Source: Aestuariicoccus sp032586235
GTDB taxonomy: Bacteria > Pseudomonadota > Alphaproteobacteria > Rhodobacterales > Rhodobacteraceae
Reading direction: 5' to 3'
Assembly: GCF_032586235.1 (NCBI RefSeq)
Contig: NZ_JAWHTD010000004.1
Span: 161,220 to 225,219 of the forward strand
DNA: 64,000 bases
Part shown: in pieces, positions 34,351 to 43,666 of the stretch
Numbering within the stretch: position 1 is the first letter of the stretch
How the letters are laid out: each line of letters opens with the position of its first letter
Notes under the pieces: model-generated
The model's database searches: none
What the model was told of the DNA's origin: nothing
The model's input: the letters and a program-made list of their open reading frames with translations, nothing else
Made by a program: the position numbers and the translations under genes

Positions 34351-36706
34351 GCGTGAAGACCAGCGACATGGAATCGTGCAGCACGATCGGCCCGCTCAGG
34401 TAATCGGACCCGATCCCCGGCGAACGCAGCGCACATTCCCAGCCGAATCCCTCCAGCCCCGGCACGTCCAGCCGCAGCGGGTCGATGTCGGATGTGGGTT
34501 TGCCTTCCATATGGATCACCGAATAGACCTGTTCGCCGTCCGGCCCATGACGCAGAGACGTGAACAGGGTGCGCCCCTCCAGCGGCTCGACATAGCCGAA
34601 GTGATCGCGCGGCCCGTAATTGTCGCGAAGCCAGGGCCGGGCATTACGAAACTCGCGCAGCGCGTGGGTGAAGGCACATTGCACCGGATCGAGCCCCGAC
34701 AGCGCCAGGCTGACGTTGCAATATTCGTGCATGTCGTCCATCCACGCCCGCGCCACCTCTTTCAGCGTCTCGGGCGTGTAACGCGGGCCGGCCAGTTTGG
34801 GGTCGGTGGCGTTCAGCAGCCGTGCGATGTCGTCGAGGTCGTATTCCGTCACCTTCACCAGCGCCGGCAGGAATTCGCAGAACCGCGCCAGATCGGCGCG
34901 CGTCTCGAACCCCAGCTCTTTCAGCCGGGTGAAATTGCCGGGGATCGAATAGCTGTAGCTGTCGACCTGCCATTTCAGGCTGATCGCCTCTTCGGCCACG
35001 ACCTTGACGCCGTATTTGTCGTCCTGGTTGCGGATGAAGCCCCAGCTGCCGCGCGCCATGGCGTTCAGAAAATCCATCGGCACGCCCGGCAGCGCCACAT
35101 AGGTCAGCGCATGGGCGGCGGGGTTGTCATAGGCCTTGTCGAGGATCTCCATCCCCGTATTGCCCAGCCGCGTGTTGATGTTCATCTCCGGGCTGACTTG
35201 CGTGCCCCGGCGCAGCGTGTCGTGGTTCGAGGTGCCCGAGATCCAGTTCGACCCCACGCTCAGGCACTCGCGGATGCGCCAGTACTTGCCCAGCCAGAAC
35301 GTATAGAGAAACGGCGTGTTGTGCGCGAAGGTCAACGGGCCCCACTGGAACACGTCGTCGTCGCGCTGCTGCTCGATCACCGAGCGGTAGGTCGAGCTCA
35401 GCTCCCAATCCTCGTCGGGCCAGGGGCGGCCGTCTTCGAAGACGAACCAGGGGCGGTATTGCGTACCCGCGACCTCCTGCACGATATCGGCCATGCTTTG
35501 CAGATAGGCGTCGTCGTGTTTCAGAACCTGCTCGGAGGGATCCCAGAACTTGAAATCCTGCGCCCCGTCGACGCGCACCCCATCGGCGCCGAAATCCACC
35601 TTGCGGCGCTGCATTTCCAGCAGGATCGCCCGCACGGCGGGGTTCTGATAATCGAGGTTCTGGCCGTACATGTTCGGCCCGGCGAAGAAATGGCTGTTGA
35701 GCGCATCGAGCCCCTGGTTGTCGGAATGGCCGTAAACCACGTCGAAGACCAGCCGCTTGGGCCCGCCGGGGAAGTTGTGCAGCACCGCCGCCAGGTCCAC
35801 CAGCTCGTCCGGCCGCCCGGTTTCGAGCAAGACCGGATTCACCGCCGCCATGCCCGAAATGACCACGTCATATCCCCAGTTCGTGGTGTCCGGACGCAAG
35901 AGCGACACAGTCACCTGATCGTCGGTGCCCTGATCCTCATCCCAGAAATCGGGGCCTTTTTCGTAGACGGTCGTGGGCTCGACCGGCAGCAATTGCACCG
36001 AATCGTAGCCCATGAAGATCTGGTCGGCCGGGTCGAGCGGCAGATCGCGCGCAACCCGTTCGGCCAGCCGCTCGAACTGGCGCGTCAGCGCCGCGATGGT
36101 GCCGCCCGCGGTGGCGGTGGGGATATGGATCTGCAGGATGTTGACGGCGGGGCCGAATTTGTGCGGCTCGGACCCGGCGAAGGACTGCCAATAGGCCTTG
36201 TCGCCGCGCGCGTCCTGCATCGCGTGCAGGTCGTAAAGCTCGGCCGGGGCGAAGGCGCCGAAGGGCAGCGACGAGGCCAGCGGATCGAAAATCCGGTGCC
36301 AGCTGCCCTCGCTGTCGCGCCAGGTCAGCGCGTAGAAATCGCCGATGCTGTCGCGGGTGCCGGCGCGCATGCCGTCCACCGCGGTAAAACAATGCGCCTC
36401 GGTGCGGACCACGGGGATATAGGCGCGCTCGAACGCGATGCTTTGCGCCGCGCGCGTCAGGTCGAGCGGCTCTTCGGCGCGCAGCACCTCGAGGAAGATA
36501 TCGCCGCTGGGGACGCGGTGGTCCTGCAGTTCGGGCACCCAGAAGCCGAATTCGGCGCGGCCGTCGATCACCTGACCGCCCAGACCCCGGGCGATCTGCT
36601 GCTCGGCGTCAAAGCGGGTGGCGGATTGGATCATCGTCTCTTCCGCCGCCTCGGCGCGGGCGCGGGCGATGGTTTCAAGAAACGTCAGGTCGTCTTTGAG
36701 GGGCAT
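34340..36706 (-). CDS. gghA: GH13 hydrolase, probable glucosylglycerol hydrolase
   Basis: 788 residues. The sequence resembles the glucosylglycerol hydrolase (GghA, Synechocystis) family rather than ordinary amylases: long N-terminal region (FDAEQQIARGLGGQVIDGRAEFGFWVPEL) and GH13 residues Asp380 (GVRVDGAQDF), Glu424 (FVFEDGRPW) and Asp496 (SNHDTLRRG). It would split 2-O-glucosylglycerol, an osmolyte of cyanobacteria, into glucose and glycerol. Last gene of the glycogen operon, 10 bases after pgm, with GGAG upstream of ATG. Assignment is by recalled family pattern; specificity is not proven. Sucrose phosphorylase-like or other GH13 activity is the alternative. Confidence 0.7.
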   Translation of the reverse strand: MPLKDDLTFLETIARARAEAAEETMIQSATRFDAEQQIARGLGGQVIDGRAEFGFWVPELQDHRVPSGDIFLEVLRAEEPLDLTRAAQSIAFERAYIPVVRTEAHCFTAVDGMRAGTRDSIGDFYALTWRDSEGSWHRIFDPLASSLPFGAFAPAELYDLHAMQDARGDKAYWQSFAGSEPHKFGPAVNILQIHIPTATAGGTIAALTRQFERLAERVARDLPLDPADQIFMGYDSVQLLPVEPTTVYEKGPDFWDEDQGTDDQVTVSLLRPDTTNWGYDVVISGMAAVNPVLLETGRPDELVDLAAVLHNFPGGPKRLVFDVVYGHSDNQGLDALNSHFFAGPNMYGQNLDYQNPAVRAILLEMQRRKVDFGADGVRVDGAQDFKFWDPSEQVLKHDDAYLQSMADIVQEVAGTQYRPWFVFEDGRPWPDEDWELSSTYRSVIEQQRDDDVFQWGPLTFAHNTPFLYTFWLGKYWRIRECLSVGSNWISGTSNHDTLRRGTQVSPEMNINTRLGNTGMEILDKAYDNPAAHALTYVALPGVPMDFLNAMARGSWGFIRNQDDKYGVKVVAEEAISLKWQVDSYSYSIPGNFTRLKELGFETRADLARFCEFLPALVKVTEYDLDDIARLLNATDPKLAGPRYTPETLKEVARAWMDDMHEYCNVSLALSGLDPVQCAFTHALREFRNARPWLRDNYGPRDHFGYVEPLEGRTLFTSLRHGPDGEQVYSVIHMEGKPTSDIDPLRLDVPGLEGFGWECALRSPGIGSDYLSGPIVLHDSMSLVFTRKG

Positions 36707-36716
36707 ACATTTCTCC

Positions 36717-38348
36717 TCAGGTGATTACGTCCGGCGCAGTGCGGCCGGTGCGGTCGGCGATGCCGGCAATATGGTTCGCGGCGGCGATGACCGGGGCCAG
36801 CGCCTCTTGCGGGTCGGCGTCCATCTTGTCGGGGTCGGCTTCGAGCCTTTCGAGGTAAACGCGCAAGGTGGCGCCCTCGGTTCCCGTGCCCGACAGACGC
36901 AGCACGATGCGCGCGCCGCCCGTCAGGTCGATGCGCAGGCCCTGGCCTTCGCTGCGGCTGCCGTCGACCGGGTCGTCATAGGCGAACTCGTCGGCGGCCT
37001 CAACCGTAAGACCGGCCGCTTCGGTGCCCGGCAGATCGGCCAGCCGCGCTCGCAGGTCGTCCATCAGCGCGTTGGCGGCGGCGCTGTCGACGCCTTCGTA
37101 ATCGTGGCGCGAATAGTAATTGCGCCCGAAGTCCCGCCAATGCGCCGCCATCAGCTCGGACACCGGCTGGCCCTTGGCCGCCAGGATGTTGAGCCAGAAG
37201 AGCACCGCCCAGAGCCCGTCCTTTTCGCGCACGTGGTCGCTGCCCGTGCCGGCGCTTTCCTCGCCGCAAAGCGTGGCGCGGCCCGCGTCCAAAAGGTTGC
37301 CAAAGAACTTCCAACCCGTCGGCGTCTCGTAGCAGTCGATGCCCAGATGCGCCGCCACTCGGTCCACCGCGCGGCTGGTGGGCATCGAGCGCGCCACGCC
37401 TTTCAGCCCCTCTGCATAGGCCGGAACGACCGTCGCGTTGGCCGCCAGAACGGCCAGCGAATCCGACGGGGTCACGTAGCAGCCGCGCCCGACGATCATG
37501 TTGCGGTCGCCGTCGCCGTCCGAGGCCGCGCCGAAATCGGGTGCATCCGCGCCCATCATCTCGTCCATCAGGGTCTTGGCCCAGATCGGGTTGGGGTCGG
37601 GGTGGCCTTTGCCGAAATCGGGCAGGGGGATGCCGTTGACCACGGTGCCGGGGGCCGCGCCCAGCCGGTCCTCGAGGATCGCCGTGGCATAAGGCCCCGT
37701 GACCGCGTGCATCGCGTCGAACCGCATCCGGAACCCGCCCTCGAAAAGCGCCCGGATCGCGCCGAAATCAAAGAGCCGCTCCATCAGCTTGGCGTATTCG
37801 GCTACCGGGTCGACGACCTCGATCTCGGTATCGCCCAGCATGCTCGCCCCCAGGATCGACAAGTTGACGTCCTGGGCCTCGAAGATGCGGTATTCTGTCA
37901 GGGTCTTGGTGGCCTCGAAGATCTTGTTGGTGACCGATTCCGGCGCGGGACCGCCGTTGGGGGTGTTGAACTTGACGCCGAAATCGCCGTCGGGCCCGCC
38001 GGGATTGTGGCTGGCCGACAGGATGATGCCGCCGTCGGTCCCGCGGTCGCGGATCAGGTTCGACGCGGCGGGCGTCGATAGCAGCGCGTTCTGCCCGACG
38101 ATCACCTTGGCCGCGCCGCTGGCGGCGGCCATGCGCAGCACGACCTGCGCCGCCTCGGCGTTGAAATGCCGCCCGTCGCCGCCCAGAACCAGCGTCTTGC
38201 CGGCGACGCCGCCGATGCCGTTCCAGATGCTCTGGATGAAATTCTCAAGGTAGTGATGCCCCTGAAAGACGCGGGTCTTCTTGCGCAGGCCCGAGGTGCC
38301 GGGCTTTTGTCCCTCGATGGGTTGGGTGGCGATGGTCTGGACGCTCAT
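36717..38348 (-). CDS. pgm: Alpha-D-glucose phosphoglucomutase
   Basis: Interconverts glucose 1-phosphate and glucose 6-phosphate, linking glycogen to central metabolism. 543 residues. Phosphoserine loop ILSASHNPGGPDGDFG, Mg-binding DGDGDRN, sugar-binding GEESAG and phosphate-binding RLSGTGTEGATLR are all intact. N-terminus GQKPGTSGLRKKTRVF is typical of the Pgm1-like group. 10 bases after malQ, with AGGAGA as ribosome site. Confidence 0.95.
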   Translation of the reverse strand: MSVQTIATQPIEGQKPGTSGLRKKTRVFQGHHYLENFIQSIWNGIGGVAGKTLVLGGDGRHFNAEAAQVVLRMAAASGAAKVIVGQNALLSTPAASNLIRDRGTDGGIILSASHNPGGPDGDFGVKFNTPNGGPAPESVTNKIFEATKTLTEYRIFEAQDVNLSILGASMLGDTEIEVVDPVAEYAKLMERLFDFGAIRALFEGGFRMRFDAMHAVTGPYATAILEDRLGAAPGTVVNGIPLPDFGKGHPDPNPIWAKTLMDEMMGADAPDFGAASDGDGDRNMIVGRGCYVTPSDSLAVLAANATVVPAYAEGLKGVARSMPTSRAVDRVAAHLGIDCYETPTGWKFFGNLLDAGRATLCGEESAGTGSDHVREKDGLWAVLFWLNILAAKGQPVSELMAAHWRDFGRNYYSRHDYEGVDSAAANALMDDLRARLADLPGTEAAGLTVEAADEFAYDDPVDGSRSEGQGLRIDLTGGARIVLRLSGTGTEGATLRVYLERLEADPDKMDADPQEALAPVIAAANHIAGIADRTGRTAPDVIT

Positions 38349-38358
38349 CTGCGGTCTC

Positions 38359-40194
38359 CTATCGTCCTTGTTGTTTCATATCGGCGGCCACGCTGCGGAA
38401 CGCCGCAAGGGTGGCGATCTCTTTGGGCCGCATGGGCAGGCGTTGCCGCCAGTTGGGATATTCGGTGGTGGTGCCCGGCAGGTTGGGCTGGTCTTCCAGC
38501 CCCAGGATATCCTCGACCTGCACCGCCGCCAAACGCGACCCGGCGCTGGCCAGCGCGCGGGTCATCGCGACCAGGCTGTCCGGCGCGGCTGGACCGCGCA
38601 GCGGCTTGGTCATCCGGTCGAAGGCCTTGACCTCGTCGGTGCGGGCGGCCAGCGCGGCGTCGCGCTGGGGCGCTTCGATACTGCCGATGTCGAAGCGGGC
38701 GCCTATCTCGGTGCCCTTGCGCCAGCCGCGCCAGGTGGGCAGATCGTGTGTCGAGAAACTGGCGATCGAGGCCTCGGGAAAGCGCCCGGGCGCACGAAAG
38801 GCGCGTTTCGTCCGCTCAAAGATCATCACCCGGCAGCCAAGGATGCCAGACGCTTCAAGAGCGGCGCGCAGGCCTTTGGGAATATTGCCTAAATCCTCGC
38901 CAATGATGGTGGCCCCGGCCCGCGCGGCCTCGATCCGCGCCACCGCCAGAAGCGCCTCGCGCGGCATCTGGACATAGGCGCCCGGCGCGCCGTTCTCCGG
39001 CACCCAGAAGGCGCGTTCAAAGCCCAGGATATGGTCGATCCTGAGCGCCCCGGAAAAGCGCAGCTGCGCGCGCAGGGTCTCGGCGAAGGCGGCAAAGCCG
39101 GTGTCGATCAGCGCATGGGGGTTGAACGGGGCCAGCTGCCAGTTCTGCCCGTCCTTGGAAAAGGCATCCGGCGGCGCGCCAAGGCTGGCGCCGCTGGCAA
39201 AGCTGGTGCGGTCCTCCCAGGTTTCGGCGCCATGGGGATGCGTGCCGACCGCCAGATCGAGGTAGAGCCCCAGCGCCATTCCTGCGTCTTTGGCCTTTGC
39301 GTTCGCCTCTTGCAACGCGCTTTCGGCGCGGAACTGCAGCCATTGGTGCAGGCGGATACGGTCGGCCAATTCAGCGGCGGCGCGCTGGGTGGTGGTGCTT
39401 GCGGGGTCGTGCAGATCGGCGGGCCAGTCGGCCCAGTATGGCCCGTGACGCTCGGATAGCGCCTGATGCAGGGCAAAGCGCGTCAGGCTGTCGTCCTGGT
39501 CGGTCAACCACGCGGTGAAGGCGGGATCGTCGCTGGCGGCAAATTCGGCCTCCAGCGCGGCCAGGCGGGCCGGGGTCTCTTGCGCGAAGTCGATCAGCGG
39601 GCCCGGCGACACGGCGGTGTCGGTCGGCAGATAGAGCGGCGACAGGCGGCGGCGGTGCGAGGGCGTGTAGGGGCTGAACGCGCCCGGATCGGTCAGGAAC
39701 CCGGCATGCACCGGGTTGAGCCCCAAATAGGCGCAGCCCAGCGGCGCGACTGCCCGGGCCAGCGCCGCGGCGTCGTCGAAACTGCCGATGCCGCCGTCAT
39801 CGGGCGGGCGCAGGCAGGCCAAAGGCGCGATCAGGCCCCATGAGCGCGGCGGCAGGTCCAGCGTCGGCGGCGCGCAGAGCAGCCAGCAGGTTTCGCCCTC
39901 CGCCTCCAGGCGGTGACGGCCGATCGGCAGGGCGTGCAGCGCGCCGCGCCCTTCGGTCTGTTGACCGTCCTCCAGCGTCAGGCGCCACTCGGCGATGGGC
40001 AGATCGGGGCTGGCGTCGGGCGTGCAGACCAGCCAGCGCGGCAGGCGACGCGCGGCCGGGGTAAAGCGTTCGTCCAGCCCCATGGCTGCGAGCAAGGCCT
40101 CCTGCGTCTCCGGCGGGGTGACGCGGGTCTGCTCCATCTGATCGACATATTCGGGAAGGATTCCAGCAGCTTCGGCGGCGTTCTGAAGGTTCAT
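38359..40194 (-). CDS. malQ: 4-alpha-glucanotransferase (amylomaltase, GH77)
   Basis: Transfers maltodextrin segments between chains during glycogen or maltodextrin breakdown. 611 residues, with GH77 residues in ALRIDHILGFERAFWVP, IGEDLGNIP and FSTHDLPTWRGW. Somewhat shorter than E. coli MalQ (about 690) but the core is complete. ATG 40194 overlaps the glgX stop (ATGA), which settles the start against the longer opening. Confidence 0.92.
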   Translation of the reverse strand: MNLQNAAEAAGILPEYVDQMEQTRVTPPETQEALLAAMGLDERFTPAARRLPRWLVCTPDASPDLPIAEWRLTLEDGQQTEGRGALHALPIGRHRLEAEGETCWLLCAPPTLDLPPRSWGLIAPLACLRPPDDGGIGSFDDAAALARAVAPLGCAYLGLNPVHAGFLTDPGAFSPYTPSHRRRLSPLYLPTDTAVSPGPLIDFAQETPARLAALEAEFAASDDPAFTAWLTDQDDSLTRFALHQALSERHGPYWADWPADLHDPASTTTQRAAAELADRIRLHQWLQFRAESALQEANAKAKDAGMALGLYLDLAVGTHPHGAETWEDRTSFASGASLGAPPDAFSKDGQNWQLAPFNPHALIDTGFAAFAETLRAQLRFSGALRIDHILGFERAFWVPENGAPGAYVQMPREALLAVARIEAARAGATIIGEDLGNIPKGLRAALEASGILGCRVMIFERTKRAFRAPGRFPEASIASFSTHDLPTWRGWRKGTEIGARFDIGSIEAPQRDAALAARTDEVKAFDRMTKPLRGPAAPDSLVAMTRALASAGSRLAAVQVEDILGLEDQPNLPGTTTEYPNWRQRLPMRPKEIATLAAFRSVAADMKQQGR

Positions 40195-42260
40195 GCAGCG
40201 CCCTCCGGTTCCAGCACGAAGGCCAGGACCGAGTGGGCCGACATGGGCTCGCGCCGCTTGGCGCGGCGCGGCGCCGCCTCCGGATCGGCGCTGTCCAGAT
40301 GACGGACCCAGCGAAAGCCCGCCTGCGGGACGGGCAAGGTCAGCGTCACCTCGTCGCCCGCGTTGAAGGCTAGGTAAAGCGCGTCCTCGCGTTCGGCATA
40401 ATCGGGTGTGCCCGAGGCCATGCGCATTTCGGCGCAAAGCAGATGCAGATCGCCGTTGGTCCAGTCGGCGCGGGCCATCTCGCGCCCGTCGGCGCGCCAC
40501 CAAAAGAGATCGGCCAGCCCGTCGGCCTCGCGCGGCTGGCTGTGCAGGAACCGCTTTTGCCGCAGGATCGGATGCGCGTGGCGGAAGGCGATCACCTTCT
40601 TCGCAAATTCGAGAAATTCGGAATCAGCCTTGTCCCAGCCGATCCAGCCGATGCGATTGTCCTGGGCATAGGCGTTGTTGTTGCCCTTCTGCCCATTGCC
40701 GATCTCGTCGCCGCCCAGGATCATCGGCGTGCCCTGCGCCAGCAGAAGCGTTGCCATCAGGTTGCGCCGCCGCTGGATGCGGGCGGCGGTGATCTCGGGG
40801 TCGTCGGTCGGGCCCTCGACCCCGAAATTGTCGCTGTAATTCTCGCCGTGGCCATCGCGGTTTTCCTCGCCATTGGCCTGATTGTGGCGCTTTTTGTAGG
40901 CCACCATGTCGGCCATCGTATAGCCGTCGTGAGCGGTGATCAGGTTGACGGACGACGTGGCGGGGCGGCCGGAATGGTCGAACTGATGGGCCGATCCGGT
41001 GATCCGGTCGGCCAAGATCGGTACATGCCCGGGATCGCCGCGCCAGAACCGGCGCACGCCATCGCGAAATTGGTCGTTCCATTCGGAAAAGGGCGGCGGG
41101 AAGGCCCCAAGCTTATAGCCGCCGGGGCCGATATCCCACGGCTCGGCGATCAGCTTTTTACCCGCCAGAACAGGGTCTTGCCGGACGGCATTGAAGAAGG
41201 CGTTGTTGCGGTCGAACCCGGCCTCGGTGCGCCCCAGCGTGGCGCAAAGATCAAAGCGGAACCCGTCGACCCCCATGGTGTCGGCCCAGTAGCGCAGCGA
41301 ATCCATCACCATGCGCAGCACCATCGGGTGGTCCATGTTCAGCGTGTTGCCGGTGCCGGTGTCGTTGATGTAGAGGCTGCGGTCGCCGGCCAGCCGGTAA
41401 TAGCTGGCATTGTCGAGCCCGCGGAAGGACAGCGTCGGGCCGGTGTGATCGCCCTCGCAGGAATGGTTGTAGACCACATCCAGGATCACCTCGATCCCGG
41501 CGGAATGCAGCCGGGCGACCATGTGCTGAAACTCCCAGATCGAATGCTGTGTGAGGTAGCGCGAATCGGGGGCGAAAAAGCCCAAAGTCTGGTAACCCCA
41601 ATAGTTTACCAGCCCTTTTTCAACCAGAAAACGGTCGTTCAAAAAGGCTTGGACAGGCAAAAGCTCGATCGCTGTGACGCCAAGCCCGGTCAGATGCTCC
41701 AGCACCGCATCCGACGCGATGCCCAGAAAGCCGCCGGGATGGTCGACGCCGGGCAGTGTCTGGGTCAGCCCTTTGACATGCGCCTCGTAGAGGATGCTGC
41801 TTTCCATTGCGTGACCAGGCGGCGGGATATCGCCCCAGTCGAAGGCCGGATCCTCGACCACCGAACGCGGCATGTAGGGCGCGCTGTCGCGCTTGTCCGG
41901 CGTCTTGGCATCGCCGCCGTAGAGCGCGTCGTGCCAGATCGGATGGCCCGTCAGACGCTTAGCGTAAGGGTCGATCAGCAGCTTGGCGGGGTTGAACCGG
42001 TGCCCCTCGTGCGGGGCGTATGTGCCCTCGACGCGGTAGCCGTAATGCTGCCCAGGGGTCAGCCCGGGAACGAAGCCGTGCCAGACATCGCCGTCCCATT
42101 CGGGCAGGGGGATTTGCGTCTCGGCGCCGTCCCCGTCGAAGAGGCAGAGGGTCACCCCGGTGGCATGTTTCGAGAAGACGGCAAAATTCACCCCGTCGCC
42201 CTGAAACGACGCGCCAAGCGGGGCCGGGCGGCCCGCGAGGATGGCATAGGATTGGCTCAT
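40191..42260 (-). CDS. glgX: Glycogen debranching enzyme GlgX
   Basis: Hydrolyses alpha-1,6 branches of phosphorylase limit dextrin. 689 residues: N-terminal CBM48 (GRPAPLGASFQGDGVNFAVFS), catalytic GH13 barrel with DVVYNHSCEGD, GFRFDLCATLG, LIAEPWDIGPGGY and TAHDGYT, then a C-terminal beta domain. ATG 42260 overlaps the glgA stop (ATGA). Confidence 0.96.
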   Translation of the reverse strand: MSQSYAILAGRPAPLGASFQGDGVNFAVFSKHATGVTLCLFDGDGAETQIPLPEWDGDVWHGFVPGLTPGQHYGYRVEGTYAPHEGHRFNPAKLLIDPYAKRLTGHPIWHDALYGGDAKTPDKRDSAPYMPRSVVEDPAFDWGDIPPPGHAMESSILYEAHVKGLTQTLPGVDHPGGFLGIASDAVLEHLTGLGVTAIELLPVQAFLNDRFLVEKGLVNYWGYQTLGFFAPDSRYLTQHSIWEFQHMVARLHSAGIEVILDVVYNHSCEGDHTGPTLSFRGLDNASYYRLAGDRSLYINDTGTGNTLNMDHPMVLRMVMDSLRYWADTMGVDGFRFDLCATLGRTEAGFDRNNAFFNAVRQDPVLAGKKLIAEPWDIGPGGYKLGAFPPPFSEWNDQFRDGVRRFWRGDPGHVPILADRITGSAHQFDHSGRPATSSVNLITAHDGYTMADMVAYKKRHNQANGEENRDGHGENYSDNFGVEGPTDDPEITAARIQRRRNLMATLLLAQGTPMILGGDEIGNGQKGNNNAYAQDNRIGWIGWDKADSEFLEFAKKVIAFRHAHPILRQKRFLHSQPREADGLADLFWWRADGREMARADWTNGDLHLLCAEMRMASGTPDYAEREDALYLAFNAGDEVTLTLPVPQAGFRWVRHLDSADPEAAPRRAKRREPMSAHSVLAFVLEPEGAA

Positions 42261-43666
42261 GAGGATTTTGTCAGCTTTTCGTAAAGCGCCGCATAGGCGG
42301 GGGCCGAGGCCTCCCATCCCACGGGCGTGTCCATGGCGTTCTTGGCCATACGCTCCCACAGGGGGCGATCCTCGTAAAGCTCGCAGAGCCGCATCAGCGC
42401 GCCCGCGAGCGCCTGCAGGGTCACGGGGTGAAATTGTAGGCCGGTGGCGCATTTTGCGGCGAGCGCCGCGGGCGAGGCGTTGATCACCGTGTCGGCCAGC
42501 CCGCCGGTCAGACCCACCAGCGGCAGCGTGCCGAAGCGCAGGCCGTAAAGCTGGGTCAGCCCGCAGGGTTCGAACCGCGAGGGCACCAGAATGGCGTCGC
42601 CGCCAGCGATCAGGCGGCGGGCGAGGCCCTCGTCATAACCGATGCGCACGGCGACGCCGGGGTGTGCGGCGGCCTCCTTGAACGCGGCCTCAAGCTTGGC
42701 GTCGCCCGATCCCAGCAGCGCCAGTTGCCCGCCGCGATCCACCAGCGCGGGCAGGGCGTCGAGCAGCAGGTCGAGCCCCTTTTGTTCTGTCAGCCGCGAG
42801 ATCACAACGCAGACCGGGCCGGGCCAGTCGGGCAGCCCCATCTCGGCGCGCAGCGCCTTGCGGTGGCGCGCCTTGCCGCGGATGGTCTTGTAGGGCGGGG
42901 TCCAGATATCGGTGTCGATGCCGTTCAGAATGCCGGTCACATCGGCGGCGCGGGCGCGGATCACGCCATCCAGCCCCATGCCGAAATCCGGCGTCATCAG
43001 TTCCTGCGCGTAGGTCGGGCTGACGGTGCTGATGGCGTCCGCATGCACAAGGGCCGCCTTGAGCGCGCTGATCTGGCCCCAGTATTCGACGCCGTCCTGG
43101 GTGAAATCGCCCGGGCGCAGGTGCAACTCGTTCAGCATCTTTTCCGGGGCGAGGCCCTGGAAGGCGATGTTGTGGATGGTGATCAGCGTGCCGACGCGCC
43201 CGTCCGCGCCAAGGTGGCGCAGGTAAGTGGGCGCAAGGCCCGCCTGCCAGTCGTGCAGATGCAGCACCTGCGGCACCCATCCGCCTACGCCATCCGCGCC
43301 GATCAGCGCCGCGACACGGCTGAGCGCGGCAAAGCGCTGGGGGTTGTCGGGCCAGTCCTTGCCGTCGGGGCCCAGATAGATCGCGCCCTCGCGGTCATAA
43401 AGATGCGGCGCGTCAAGCGCATAGAGCACATGATCGCCAAGCGCCCCCTCGATCAGCCGCGCGGGGCCGCCGAAGAGATCGGGCCAGTCGGCCACTTTGC
43501 GCCCGTCCGTCACCGCCTTCATCACAGCCGGATAGCCCGGCAGCAGGGTGCGCATCTCGACCCCCAGCGGCGCCAGCGCGCCGGGCAGGGCGCCTACCAC
43601 GTCGGCCAGACCGCCGGTCTTGACCAGCGGCACGCATTCCGAGGCGACGGACAGGAGTCTTGTCAT
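42257..43666 (-). CDS. glgA: Glycogen synthase GlgA
   Basis: GT5 enzyme that elongates glycogen from ADP-glucose. 469 residues. KTGGLADVVGALP near the N-terminus (ADP-glucose site), HNIAFQG, and the C-terminal ISRLTEQKGLDLLLDA and PSRFEPCGLTQLYGLRFG motifs are present. ATG 43666 overlaps the glgC stop (ATGA); the upstream in-frame opening lies inside glgC. Confidence 0.96.
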   Translation of the reverse strand: MTRLLSVASECVPLVKTGGLADVVGALPGALAPLGVEMRTLLPGYPAVMKAVTDGRKVADWPDLFGGPARLIEGALGDHVLYALDAPHLYDREGAIYLGPDGKDWPDNPQRFAALSRVAALIGADGVGGWVPQVLHLHDWQAGLAPTYLRHLGADGRVGTLITIHNIAFQGLAPEKMLNELHLRPGDFTQDGVEYWGQISALKAALVHADAISTVSPTYAQELMTPDFGMGLDGVIRARAADVTGILNGIDTDIWTPPYKTIRGKARHRKALRAEMGLPDWPGPVCVVISRLTEQKGLDLLLDALPALVDRGGQLALLGSGDAKLEAAFKEAAAHPGVAVRIGYDEGLARRLIAGGDAILVPSRFEPCGLTQLYGLRFGTLPLVGLTGGLADTVINASPAALAAKCATGLQFHPVTLQALAGALMRLCELYEDRPLWERMAKNAMDTPVGWEASAPAYAALYEKLTKSS